Below are positions 15,569-23,472 of a stretch of 43,561 nucleotides of DNA, piece after piece. Each line of letters opens with the position of its first letter. Within the stretch, counting starts at the first letter, position 1. The position numbers were made by a program, and so were the translations under genes. The notes beneath the pieces were generated by a model. The model was given only the letters and a program-made list of their open reading frames with translations, was not told the origin of the DNA and searched no databases. The DNA is from Candidatus Woesearchaeota archaeon. GTDB lineage: Archaea > Nanobdellota > Nanobdellia > Woesearchaeales > WJKR01. The stretch lies in the NCBI GenBank assembly GCA_016927245.1, contig JAFGNA010000002.1, forward strand, positions 1 through 43,561, in the 5' to 3' direction.

Positions 15569-16571
15569 AGCCTGGCGCGCCGAGCACGCCTCCAGTCTCG
15601 TTCCAGATGGCACTAGTGTTCAGGTTGTACCTCGTCGCGTCCCACTCCGTCAATACGAGATCCTCGTCCACCGCCTCGATGCTCACCCTGAAGAACGGGT
15701 CGTTGGTCACGCCGTCATCACACAGGTACCTGCGCTGCGTCGCCGCCTGCCAGTCCAGGTGCGCGATGCTCCTGTTCTCAGGGTTCTTCAATAGCGGGTG
15801 CTCGTCAGGGTTGACCACGCTCTCGATGCTGCACCTCGTGAGCGGGCCGGAGAATGAGCCCTCGAAGCGGTCCGACAAGCAGCTCCCTTCCAGCGAGCGG
15901 TGGTACTCCTTGTTCGCGTAGAAGTCCATGAACATCGACAGGTTCCATGACGTGCCGTCCTGGATGTCGTTCTGCTTGATCGTCCTGTTCTCGTCGCCGC
16001 CGTACAGGTCAGAGATGGCGATGTACGCGGGGTCCTTCGCGCCGACCGTGCTGATGTCCGTGATGACCGCCTTGTGGAGGCCCCAAGTGGCGTAGTCATC
16101 GGTGAGGCTGATGCTGATGTTGCTCCTCATCGTGATGGTCCAGGCACGCTCGTCCACCATCTCCACCTCGACCACGGAGAAGTCCATGTCGAACCCGCCT
16201 GACTCCTCGAGCAGGTCTCGGTAGCCGCTGAGAAGCGCGGTGAGGTTATCCTCGTTCATCGGGTCGGGGCAGGAGGAGCTGTCGTTCAGGCACTCAGCGA
16301 AGGTGGCGTTGAAGTTGCCGTCGCCTAGGAATGCGCGGGTGCGATAGCTGTTGCCGTACATCGCCTCGAGCGCCCCGCGCCCCGCCGTTTGCTGCGCTTT
16401 TTGCGCGTAGCGGTAGAAATCGTCGATGCTGGCGTCCAAGCGTTCGACGCGCGCACGCGCCGTGTCCTCCCGCTCGTCGACCGGCTGCTCGTAGCTGCTC
16501 GAGAAGAGGATGATGAACAATCCCGAGAGCCCGATGGCGAGGAGCGAGAAGATGATGCCTCGCTTGCTCAT
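15561..16571 (-). CDS. Prepilin-like secreted protein with KRG signal
   Basis: The N-terminus MSKRGIIFSLLAIGLSGLF looks like a class III (type IV prepilin) signal peptide, in which the peptidase cuts near the Gly and the hydrophobic stretch becomes the pilin core helix. The remaining 300 residues are extracellular in type, with several Asn-X-Ser/Thr sites, Cys pairs (SSSCPDP, CLSDR, RCSIES, YLCDDG) and an aromatic-rich C-terminus. The ATG at 16571 overlaps the stop of the preceding pilin-like gene by four bases. It is larger than ordinary pilins and may be a tip or adhesin subunit; this is inferred from size and context. Confidence 0.8.
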   Translation of the reverse strand: MSKRGIIFSLLAIGLSGLFIILFSSSYEQPVDEREDTARARVERLDASIDDFYRYAQKAQQTAGRGALEAMYGNSYRTRAFLGDGNFNATFAECLNDSSSCPDPMNEDNLTALLSGYRDLLEESGGFDMDFSVVEVEMVDERAWTITMRSNISISLTDDYATWGLHKAVITDISTVGAKDPAYIAISDLYGGDENRTIKQNDIQDGTSWNLSMFMDFYANKEYHRSLEGSCLSDRFEGSFSGPLTRCSIESVVNPDEHPLLKNPENRSIAHLDWQAATQRRYLCDDGVTNDPFFRVSIEAVDEDLVLTEWDATRYNLNTSAIWNETGGVLGAPGCP

Positions 16572-17251
16572 GACCACGTGCTCACCTCCACGATGGCCGA
16601 CCGCATGGCCGGCGATGTCGTGTCCCTGCACCGCGCCACCCACCCGTTGGGGGCGCTACTGCACCCGTCCACGAGGTACTTCTCCTTGAGGGTTGTTTCC
16701 GCGGGGTCATACACGTACAAGCACGTTCCCGGCGTGCACGCATCTTCCCCGTCCGTGGTCACCGGCTCGTCGCTGAGGGTGAGGGTGCCGGGCTGCTGGA
16801 AGGTGACCACGACTCGCTTGACGAGGAGCAGCCGCGCCTTCCGCTCCTTCTCTTGATTCCTCCCGTACACGAGGAAGTCGTCGCCGCTGCTGTCGATGAG
16901 GCTCAGGTTCATCCCGTACTGCACGGCGAGGCCGCGCAGCGCAGCGTCTTTGACGAGTTCTCCCGCTTCTTGGTCATGGCCGGTGGCATTCAGCTCCACC
17001 ACTGCTTCGATGATGCTTGCCCGGGGGTTGCTGACCAGGCCTTGCTGGATGAGGTCCAGGCCGAGGTCACCCGGCATGCTGAGCAAGGGGGTTTCTTGCA
17101 GGAACGTCATGAACAGCTCTAACTCCTCGCGAGCCCGGGTGGGCGGTTGCTCGTTCAGCACCGAGGAGAGGATGGCGGTCAGGGTGATGGCGATGATGCT
17201 CGCGGCGACGAACGCGTCGATGATATAGAACAGTGCTCCCCTCTTTTGCAT
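16568..17251 (-). CDS. Prepilin-like protein with KRG signal
   Basis: This 227-residue protein starts MQKRGALFYIIDAFVAASII, a short positively charged leader ending in Gly followed by a hydrophobic helix, as in archaeal type IV prepilins. The rest is predicted extracellular, with a C-terminal Cys-rich portion (DACTPGTCLYVYD, DGCSSAPNGW). A TATA box lies about 22-29 bases upstream of the ATG, so it heads a two-gene transcript with the following prepilin-like gene. The assembly machine is encoded just downstream in a separate operon. No prepilin peptidase is seen in the window. Confidence 0.8.
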   Translation of the reverse strand: MQKRGALFYIIDAFVAASIIAITLTAILSSVLNEQPPTRAREELELFMTFLQETPLLSMPGDLGLDLIQQGLVSNPRASIIEAVVELNATGHDQEAGELVKDAALRGLAVQYGMNLSLIDSSGDDFLVYGRNQEKERKARLLLVKRVVVTFQQPGTLTLSDEPVTTDGEDACTPGTCLYVYDPAETTLKEKYLVDGCSSAPNGWVARCRDTTSPAMRSAIVEVSTWS

Positions 17252-17272
17252 GGTGCGCCATAAGGGTCAGCA

Positions 17273-17280
17273 GTATAAAA
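17273..17280 (-). promoter_or_regulatory. TATA box of the pilin-like gene pair
   Basis: The minus strand reads TTTTATAC about 22-29 bases before the ATG at 17251. Confidence 0.5.
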
Positions 17281-17292
17281 CCTTTTCGCTCC

Positions 17293-18336
17293 TCAGTTGT
17301 ACGTGATGAGATTCAGCTTCCCGAAACCGGTTATCGTGCCTTTGTTGTCGGTGAGCTCGCCGCTGAAGGACTGCGGCACCACGTTTTTCTTGTCGGTGCT
17401 GAACCAACTGGTCAGGGCGACCTCGTAGTGCGGGGCTCCTTCGCAGCACTGCCCGCGCACGACGTGCGTGGCGTTCACGCGGCCGAAGTAGATGGAATAA
17501 CCTGCGGGGATGTACCGTCGCTTGCCCGTTGCCGGGTCGTACGTGCAGTTCACGGCCATGTCGTAGTTGATGTTGCTGCTGCCTATGCTGTTGCCGGCCG
17601 GGAGCGTTTCGGGGGGTTCAGGGAAGACGCCTGCGGGGAACGAGCACGCACCCCCTTCATCGCTGTACCCTTCGCAGTCAGGGTTGCACAGCGTGTACGT
17701 GGGCTTCGTCTCGCCCGTCTCGAGGTCCTTCTCGAAGAGCGGCTCGTACGTGCAATCAGCCGTGCAGCTACCGCTCGGGACCATGGTGAAGTTGAACATC
17801 CCACCGGTCGAGACCGGCGGCTCCTCGCTATTGAACGGCGCGAGCTTGGGCGCGTAGCCAGTCGCGGTGGCGATGAAGTTGTACCGGCCGCGAGGCACGG
17901 AGAACGAGTAATACCCCCAGAGGCCGTTGCCAAGGTTGATATCAGTCTCGGTGGTGTTCGGCGGCTGGATGTGGCGGAGGTCGGTCTCGATGTGGACGTA
18001 GTTGATGCCATTGCCGTCCCTGCTGTTCTTCGCGTAGCCTTCGATGTGCACCTGGCAGTTCGGGTCCGGGCACAGCAGGCAGTCGCCCTGCACGCCGTCA
18101 ACGACGAAGTCGTACGGGCACACCAAGTCGTCGTAACCGCACGGGTAGCAGTCCCCGCACAGCTCGACCGCTCCTTGCCCTTGCGAGCTGTCAACGGTGG
18201 AGCCGCACGCCGTCTGGTCACGGTGCGAGAAGCTCACGCAAGGACCATCGCCTAGGTCTGCCGCCGCCGCGGTGACGAGCAACAAGGGTAAGGCGATGAG
18301 GACAGCACCGGAGAATACTTCTTTCGTGCTCACCAT
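17293..18336 (-). CDS. Secreted Cys-rich protein with beta-sandwich-like domain
   Basis: A Sec-type signal peptide (about residues 1-26, ending near TAAAA) precedes a Cys-dense segment (CGDCYPCGYDDLVCPYDF, CLLCPDPNC). From about residue 90 to 150 a segment ending in RGRYNFIATATGYAP resembles the carboxypeptidase-regulatory or Cna-B type beta-sandwich used in surface proteins. A second Cys-rich half follows (CTADCTYEP, CNPDCEGY, GQCCEG). The even spread of Cys suggests disulfides outside the cell. A TATA box about 25 bases upstream supports the ATG at 18336. It lies just upstream of the pilin-like genes and may be a surface partner; no enzyme motif is seen. Confidence 0.78.
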   Translation of the reverse strand: MVSTKEVFSGAVLIALPLLLVTAAAADLGDGPCVSFSHRDQTACGSTVDSSQGQGAVELCGDCYPCGYDDLVCPYDFVVDGVQGDCLLCPDPNCQVHIEGYAKNSRDGNGINYVHIETDLRHIQPPNTTETDINLGNGLWGYYSFSVPRGRYNFIATATGYAPKLAPFNSEEPPVSTGGMFNFTMVPSGSCTADCTYEPLFEKDLETGETKPTYTLCNPDCEGYSDEGGACSFPAGVFPEPPETLPAGNSIGSSNINYDMAVNCTYDPATGKRRYIPAGYSIYFGRVNATHVVRGQCCEGAPHYEVALTSWFSTDKKNVVPQSFSGELTDNKGTITGFGKLNLITYN

Positions 18337-18361
18337 CTCCTTATGCCACAAGACCAGGCCT

Positions 18362-18369
18362 TATTTAAA
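18362..18369 (-). promoter_or_regulatory. TATA box of the secreted Cys-rich gene
   Basis: ATTTAAAT-type sequence lies 26-33 bases before the ATG at 18336. Confidence 0.5.
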
Positions 18370-18374
18370 TGTTT

Positions 18375-19412
18375 CTATGGGTTGACCAGCCTGCTGCCTA
18401 TCTTGACGCGGACGTCGCGCATCACTTGGTCGAGGTGGATGATGCTGTAGACGCTCCCCCCAAACCACTGGTTGCTCCCGATAGCGAGGTGAGCTGTCCC
18501 GAGCACTTTCTCATCGAGGATCATCGCCCCGATGATGCGCGCCTTGGGGTTGAGGCCGATGCCGAGCTCGCCGACGCGGCGCACACCCCAAGGGTAGCGG
18601 GACTTCCGGTGCGCCCATGCCAGCGTGGCTTCGAGCTGCCGGGCCTCGGCGGTGCGGTTCATGGACGTGATGACGCCTCGCTCGACGATGAGCCTGATGC
18701 CTGTCGGGCTCCTGATGAGCAAGGTGCCGTTCTGCACCCGGGCGCTCCCGTCGATGACCGCAACGCCCTCGACGCGGTCCTTGTACGGGGCGATGTACGT
18801 CTCCGCCCCTGGCAGGTTACCCCCGGTGCCTGGCTCGTGGTAGACGCCGTCCGCTTGGTGAGCGGTCATCCCCTCGATGCCGTAGACGAGGTCTGTGCCT
18901 GCCTTGGTGGTCACGCTGGCCTCTGACGCGTCGTCCAGGAGCTTCTTGAGGCGTGCGCTCCGCCGCTGCAACTCCTTGTAGTCCACGTCCAACGCGTCGG
19001 TGTACGCGCCGAGCTTGTCGTACGCGATCGTGCCGAGGGATGACGCTGAGATGAACCGGTGCCCTTGTTCCTTGGCGAAGCTCCTGAACGAGTACCCTAA
19101 CTCCTCCATCGTGCCCAATCTGTTGCTCACGTTCACGATGATGATGCTCCGTCTCGGCAGCCGCTTGAGCTTCCTGATGAGGACGGGGTCCGCGGCTTCG
19201 CCCCTCGCCTTGGTGTTCTGGTAATAGGTCTCGCGCCGCATCCCTTCCTCGTCGCACGCCATGCTGAACGCGTGCGTCAAGAACGGGGATACCTTGTGGT
19301 CGCCGATGCCCTTGTCGCCTATCAGGAGGACTTGTTCTCCCTGGGGCGCGAGGCTCTGCTTCAGGGCTTTGCGGAAGGTGTCGACCTGGAAGGACAAGCC
19401 CTGGAGCGCCAT
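18375..19412 (-). CDS. M29-like aminopeptidase family protein
   Basis: The 345-residue protein matches the aminopeptidase T/NicX-like fold in its C-terminal half: GGNLPGAETYIAP, an IDGSAR strand, VGELGIGLNPKARI, and GTAHLAIGSNQ followed by SIIHLDQVM. These segments supply the Glu, His and Asp metal ligands of the family. Related proteins are either metallo-aminopeptidases or ring-cleaving dioxygenases, so the reaction is probably, but not certainly, N-terminal amino acid release. The ATG at 19412 was chosen because a TATA box sits 23-29 bases upstream; the in-frame extension to 19430 would begin at or before the expected transcript start. Confidence 0.82.
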   Translation of the reverse strand: MALQGLSFQVDTFRKALKQSLAPQGEQVLLIGDKGIGDHKVSPFLTHAFSMACDEEGMRRETYYQNTKARGEAADPVLIRKLKRLPRRSIIIVNVSNRLGTMEELGYSFRSFAKEQGHRFISASSLGTIAYDKLGAYTDALDVDYKELQRRSARLKKLLDDASEASVTTKAGTDLVYGIEGMTAHQADGVYHEPGTGGNLPGAETYIAPYKDRVEGVAVIDGSARVQNGTLLIRSPTGIRLIVERGVITSMNRTAEARQLEATLAWAHRKSRYPWGVRRVGELGIGLNPKARIIGAMILDEKVLGTAHLAIGSNQWFGGSVYSIIHLDQVMRDVRVKIGSRLVNP

Positions 19413-19434
19413 GCTCCTCCATCGACACACACTC

Positions 19435-19441
19435 TTATAAA
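19435..19441 (-). promoter_or_regulatory. TATA box of the M29-like gene
   Basis: The minus strand reads TTTATAA, 23-29 bases before the ATG at 19412. Confidence 0.5.
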
Positions 19442-19478
19442 CGTTTCTCTTTTTGTCACTCTGCAGGTTGCATAAACT

Positions 19479-19487
19479 TTTTTAAAT
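19479..19487 (+). promoter_or_regulatory. TATA box of the CorA gene
   Basis: TTTTTAAAT lies 22-30 bases before the ATG at 19509, which decides that start over the GTG at 19491. Confidence 0.55.
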
Positions 19488-19508
19488 CCTGTGCGGGATG
19501 TACCGGGC

Positions 19509-20465
19509 ATGGCGCGATTAGTGGCGTTGAACGGTCAACAGGTCTCTCGCAGCGAACGGTTCGACCGCATGGAATTCCATAGTACCAAGTGGCTCGACCT
19601 CGAGAACCCCTCTGATGCCGAGCTTGACCAGGTTGCTGGGATCGTGCGGCTGCCCAAGCGAGACCTCAAGAACGCCATCGACCGTGACGAGGTCCCGCGG
19701 GTGGTCGAGCTCGACCACTTCACCATGGTGGTGTGCAAGAGCCCGTTGGCGCACGAGCGGCGCGACCACGTCTCCACAACGTCGGTGAGCATGCTGGTGA
19801 GCGAGCGCCTCCTCATCACCATTCATCGAGACCCGGTCAAGAGCGTCACCGACCTGCTCGTGGCGACTGACGAGGAACTGCTCAGCCTTCTGCGCAAGGG
19901 GACGAGCGAGTTGCTCCAACGGTTGATAGAGGACATCACTAATGACTTCTACATCAGGCTCGATGAGGTGGAGGTGCACATCGACAAGATAGAGGACTCG
20001 GTGTTCGAGAAGCCCGAGCAGAGGATGGTGAAGAGGATATTCGCGCTGAAGCGAACGCTCATCTACTTCCACAAGGCGTTGGCTGCGAACAGGGATGTCC
20101 TCATAACGCTGCAGAAGGACGGCACCGGAGCGCAGATCAAGAACAAGGTGCAGAAGCGCATGACGCACCTCTACTACGACATGGTCCAGCTCATCGACGT
20201 CGTCGCCACCTACAGGGATATCCTCACCGGCACCCTTGACATCTACCTCTCAGCGGTGAGCAACAACATGAACGCGGTGATGAAGAAGATGACCGCGTAC
20301 GGCTCCTTGGTGTTGGTGCCCACGTTCATCACCGGCCTGTACGGCATGAACTTCCGGTTCATGCCTGAGATCGACTGGCGGCTCGGCTACGCGTTCGCGT
20401 GGGGCCTCATCCTCATCAGCATTACCTTGCTGTACATCCATTTCAAGCGCGAAGACTGGTTCTGA
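19509..20465 (+). CDS. corA: CorA-family magnesium/cobalt channel
   Basis: The C-terminal membrane segment carries the CorA signature YGMNF just after the first transmembrane helix (about residues 260-280), with a second helix and a basic tail (HFKREDW) at the end. The N-terminal 230 residues form the cytoplasmic alpha/beta and long-helix funnel domain. CorA proteins form pentamers and let Mg2+ (sometimes Co2+ or Ni2+) into the cell. The length of 318 residues is typical. Its promoter is back to back with that of the M29-like gene, and the Drg GTPase gene follows on the same strand from its own TATA box. Confidence 0.95.
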   Translation: MARLVALNGQQVSRSERFDRMEFHSTKWLDLENPSDAELDQVAGIVRLPKRDLKNAIDRDEVPRVVELDHFTMVVCKSPLAHERRDHVSTTSVSMLVSERLLITIHRDPVKSVTDLLVATDEELLSLLRKGTSELLQRLIEDITNDFYIRLDEVEVHIDKIEDSVFEKPEQRMVKRIFALKRTLIYFHKALAANRDVLITLQKDGTGAQIKNKVQKRMTHLYYDMVQLIDVVATYRDILTGTLDIYLSAVSNNMNAVMKKMTAYGSLVLVPTFITGLYGMNFRFMPEIDWRLGYAFAWGLILISITLLYIHFKREDWF

Positions 20466-20474
20466 ACAGCAAGT

Positions 20475-20482
20475 GTTAAAAA
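20475..20482 (+). promoter_or_regulatory. TATA box of the Drg GTPase gene
   Basis: GTTAAAAA lies 26-33 bases before the ATG at 20508, so transcription probably begins at or near the start codon. Confidence 0.45.
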
Positions 20483-20507
20483 GGGCTTTCGGCTCTTCCT
20501 CCTTGCC

Positions 20508-21608
20508 ATGGCCGGCGCGGAGGAGAAGATCAAGGAGTTAGAGCACCTCATCAGCAATAGCCAGTACAACAAGCGCACCCAGCACGCCATCGGCCTATAC
20601 AAGGCGCAACTGGCACGGCTGAAGGAGAAGCAAGAGGCCAGGAGGGCTGCGAAATCCTCGAAGAAGGGAGAGGGTTATTCTGTCAGGAAGACGGGCGACG
20701 GCACCGTCGTGCTTCTCGGATTCCCGAGCGTTGGCAAGTCAACCTTGCTCAACGGCCTGACCGGCGCGAAGAGCGATGTCGGCGCGTACGCGTTCACGAC
20801 CTTGACGGTGATTCCTGGCGTCCTCGAGTACGAGCATGCCAAGATACAAGTGCTGGACGTGCCCGGCGTAGTGCGGGGCGCGGCCACCGGTAAGGGGAGG
20901 GGTACTGAGGTGTTCGCCGTGCTGCGCAGCGCGGACCTAATTGTCTTATTGCTGGACGTGCACCACCCCGAGCACCATGAGATACTCCTGAGGGAGTTGC
21001 GGGAAGCGCACCTCCGCATCAACGAGGAGCCGCCTGACGTTAAGGTAAGGAAGACGTCCAAGGATGGCATCAGGATCGGGAAGACGTGCAGGCTCACCCG
21101 GTTGGACGATGGCACCATCACCGCTATCCTCAAGGAGTTCCGCGTCAACAACGCTGACGTCGTCATCAGGGAGAACATCACTGACGACCAGCTCATCGAC
21201 GTCCTGGAGGGCAACAAGCACTATGTGCCTGCCATCACCGTGGTGAACAAGATCGACACCGCGCCCCCTGAGATGGTGCGGCGGGTCGCGAAGCGGGTCG
21301 GCGCAGACGTGCTTATCAGCGCTGAGCAGCGGTCGCACTTGGACGAGCTGAAAGAGGTCATTTTCGAACGGCTCGACCTCGTCAGGATATATCTCAAGGA
21401 GCCCGGCAAGGACGCGGACCTGGACGTCCCGCTCATCATGCGCCGCGGGTGCACGGTCAGGGCGGTGTGCGAGAAGCTGCACAAGGACTTCGTGGACAAG
21501 TTCAAGTTCTGCCGGGTGTGGGGGAAGAGCGCCAAGTTCCCGGGACAGCAGCACATGCTCCCCCACGCGCTCAAGGATGGCGACATCTTGGAGCTGCACG
21601 TGCGATGA
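20508..21608 (+). CDS. Drg-family translation-associated GTPase with TGS domain
   Basis: The protein has an N-terminal helical region, then a circularly ordinary OBG-type G domain: G1 GFPSVGKST (about 71-79), G3 DVPG (about 117-120), G4 NKID (about 246-249) and G5 SAE. An insertion between G3 and G4 (about residues 170-230) is the S5D2-like segment typical of Drg proteins. The C-terminal 75 residues are a TGS domain (CRVWGKSAKFPGQ, LKDGDILELH). Drg GTPases bind ribosomes and are universal in archaea and eukaryotes. The 366-residue length is normal. Confidence 0.95.
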   Translation: MAGAEEKIKELEHLISNSQYNKRTQHAIGLYKAQLARLKEKQEARRAAKSSKKGEGYSVRKTGDGTVVLLGFPSVGKSTLLNGLTGAKSDVGAYAFTTLTVIPGVLEYEHAKIQVLDVPGVVRGAATGKGRGTEVFAVLRSADLIVLLLDVHHPEHHEILLRELREAHLRINEEPPDVKVRKTSKDGIRIGKTCRLTRLDDGTITAILKEFRVNNADVVIRENITDDQLIDVLEGNKHYVPAITVVNKIDTAPPEMVRRVAKRVGADVLISAEQRSHLDELKEVIFERLDLVRIYLKEPGKDADLDVPLIMRRGCTVRAVCEKLHKDFVDKFKFCRVWGKSAKFPGQQHMLPHALKDGDILELHVR

Positions 21609-21618
21609 AAGACAAAAG

Positions 21619-21628
21619 TTTTTTAAAT
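21619..21628 (+). promoter_or_regulatory. TATA box of the small membrane protein gene
   Basis: TTTTTTAAAT lies 22-31 bases before the ATG at 21650. Confidence 0.5.
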
Positions 21629-21649
21629 GCTGGTGCTTGGTAGGCGTGC

Positions 21650-21805
21650 ATGGCCAAGACCGTGGACCTCTCGCTCGATTCCTTCAAGGAGCTCTGGGGG
21701 GACGTGGTGGACTACTTCACCGGGCTGGAACTCCTCTCATTGGTGGCGTGGGGGGCGATCGGGCTCGGGGTCATCCTGGTAATCGTGGCGCTCATCGTGT
21801 GGTGA
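21650..21805 (+). CDS. 51-residue single-pass membrane protein
   Basis: This short gene runs from ATG 21650 to TGA 21803-21805. The encoded protein has an amphipathic N-terminus (TVDLSLDSFKELWGDVVDYF) and one hydrophobic segment at about residues 28-51 ending in LIVW. A well-placed TATA box upstream and codon use like the neighbours support it as a real gene. Its 3' end overlaps that of the convergent Lrp gene by 14 bases. I do not recognise a family. A role as a small membrane or complex subunit is possible, but nothing in the sequence tells which. Confidence 0.65.
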   Translation: MAKTVDLSLDSFKELWGDVVDYFTGLELLSLVAWGAIGLGVILVIVALIVW

Positions 21806-22271
21806 GCGTCGTCTTCTGGAGAATCTCGAACCCTGGCTGGTAGTTCATGAATTGCTCTCGGGCGAGGTCTTCGAGGACGAAGTATTCTTGCCGGTCCTCG
21901 ACGCGGTAGGCGTCCGTCGCCTCGTAGAACTCGTTGAGCTCGCTGAGGTTCTTGAAGACTGCTTCGATGAGGTAGTCGTAGCCGTTGTTGACGCGGAACA
22001 CGTTGTTGATGGCTTGGTGTGCTTTGAGGAAGCTGAGGAATGGCTCTCGCTGCTCCTTGGGCAGCTTGAAGAGGAGGTGTGCCTTGACGTCGTAGCCGAG
22101 GGTGCGGAAGTCGAGGAGGCAGGTGTGCTTCTTGATGAGGCCTTGGTCGTACTCCTTGAGCTTGTCGAATATTGTTGAGACGGGTATCTTTGTTCGCTTG
22201 CTGATCTTCGTCATCGGCGTCCTGGCGTTGGCGCGCAGGTGGCTGATGAGGAGTAGGTCCTTTGGTCGCAT
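21792..22271 (-). CDS. Lrp/AsnC-family transcriptional regulator
   Basis: A 159-residue single Lrp unit: a helix-turn-helix at about 4-50 (MTKISKRTKIPVSTIFDKL) and an alpha/beta RAM-like domain to about 150. It has the normal length of the family. It is divergent from a double-Lrp gene across an A/T-rich region of about 235 bases, which may hold the operators of both, since Lrp proteins are often autoregulated. No target other than this region is suggested. Confidence 0.85.
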   Translation of the reverse strand: MRPKDLLLISHLRANARTPMTKISKRTKIPVSTIFDKLKEYDQGLIKKHTCLLDFRTLGYDVKAHLLFKLPKEQREPFLSFLKAHQAINNVFRVNNGYDYLIEAVFKNLSELNEFYEATDAYRVEDRQEYFVLEDLAREQFMNYQPGFEILQKTTLTTR

Positions 22272-22474
22272 GGTGGGTGCCTCCGTTGGGTTTTTCCGTT
22301 GGGTTCCGGAATGGTTTGTGGTATGGTCAAAAAATTATATATATTTTTTTCAACTATAATTATTATTGGTAATTATGTAATTATCTTTTAGTGGTTGTCG
22401 TTATTTTTCCGTGTTTGCGTGAACTATTTCCGAGATATAAAACTTTACAAAAAATTTTTTATCAAAAAGAAAAT

Positions 22475-22486
22475 TTTAAATATTTA
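22475..22486 (+). promoter_or_regulatory. TATA box of the double-Lrp gene at 22507
   Basis: TTTAAATATTTA-type sequence lies 21-32 bases before the ATG at 22507, within a very A/T-rich divergent region (22272-22506). Confidence 0.55.
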
Positions 22487-22506
22487 TTTCTCTTTATGAT
22501 GGAGAT

Positions 22507-23472
22507 ATGGTTGTGTTATCCAAGAAAGACAAGAGGCTGCTTCACGAACTGGATTTTGGTGCCCGGCAATCAGCCGCGCAGATAGCAAAGAAGATAGGGG
22601 TCAGCAAAGCGGTCGCGAACTACCGGATCAAGCGACTGGAAGAAGAAGGCATCATAAAAGGCTACTACCCTGTCTTGGACTTAGCAAAGATTGGCTACGC
22701 GTTCTTCAGAGTATTGCTGCGATTCCAAAACCTCTCGCCGGAGAAGGAAGAGGAAATAATCGAACATATCAGGAAGCACCCCTCGCTTGCATGGCTCGCA
22801 ACACTAGAAGGCGGATGGGATGTTGTCCTGGTGCTCTGGGCGAAGAACACTTATGAGTTCAAAAAGGACTGTGACCGCCTGCTCGGAGGTCTCGCACACC
22901 ATATCAGAGAGAAATACGTGACTGTGGCCACCAAGATACACCATTTCAAGAGGAACTACCTTTACGATACAAAAGACTACGACAATTTGGTATTTGGCGA
23001 CTATGAGCACCGAAAACAGCTGGACTCGATCGATTATGACTTACTGCTGGAGATTTTCAAGAATGCAAGGGTGCCGCTAGTGCAAGTTGCTCACAAGCTC
23101 GGCATGACCGCGAACGCTGTCAGCTACCGGCTCAAGAATTTGGAGAAAGAAGGAATCATATTAGGGTACCGCGCATCGATTGATGTGAAGAAACTTGGTT
23201 ACCAAAGCTTTAAAGTGTTCCTTTATACGGAGAACCTGACCGAACAAAACAAGGCCTCACTTATAGAATACCTGCAACTATATCCGAACGCTGTCTACGT
23301 GACAGAGGCGATAGGCAAATCTGATTTCGAATTCGAAGTGCATCTAGAGAACAATACTGAGTTGTACCAGTTCATGAAGAATATGCGTTCAGAGTTCCAA
23401 GGCATCATCGCTGATTACGAAATCATTCTGACATACGAGGAACATCAAATAAACTATCTTCCCGCTCTTTGA
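22507..23472 (+). CDS. Double Lrp/AsnC-type transcriptional regulator
   Basis: Like the gene at 6601, this 321-residue protein is two Lrp units in tandem. The first helix-turn-helix is at about residues 6-50 (SAAQIAKKIGVSKAVANYRI), with a ligand-domain-like region to about 150. The second helix-turn-helix is at about 175-222 (VQVAHKLGMTANAVSYRL), followed by a second RAM-like half. The codon use is more A/T-rich than in most of the window, and it opens the A/T-rich stretch that includes the next gene. Its last 50 bases overlap the end of the convergent EgtD-like gene. Confidence 0.87.
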   Translation: MVVLSKKDKRLLHELDFGARQSAAQIAKKIGVSKAVANYRIKRLEEEGIIKGYYPVLDLAKIGYAFFRVLLRFQNLSPEKEEEIIEHIRKHPSLAWLATLEGGWDVVLVLWAKNTYEFKKDCDRLLGGLAHHIREKYVTVATKIHHFKRNYLYDTKDYDNLVFGDYEHRKQLDSIDYDLLLEIFKNARVPLVQVAHKLGMTANAVSYRLKNLEKEGIILGYRASIDVKKLGYQSFKVFLYTENLTEQNKASLIEYLQLYPNAVYVTEAIGKSDFEFEVHLENNTELYQFMKNMRSEFQGIIADYEIILTYEEHQINYLPAL

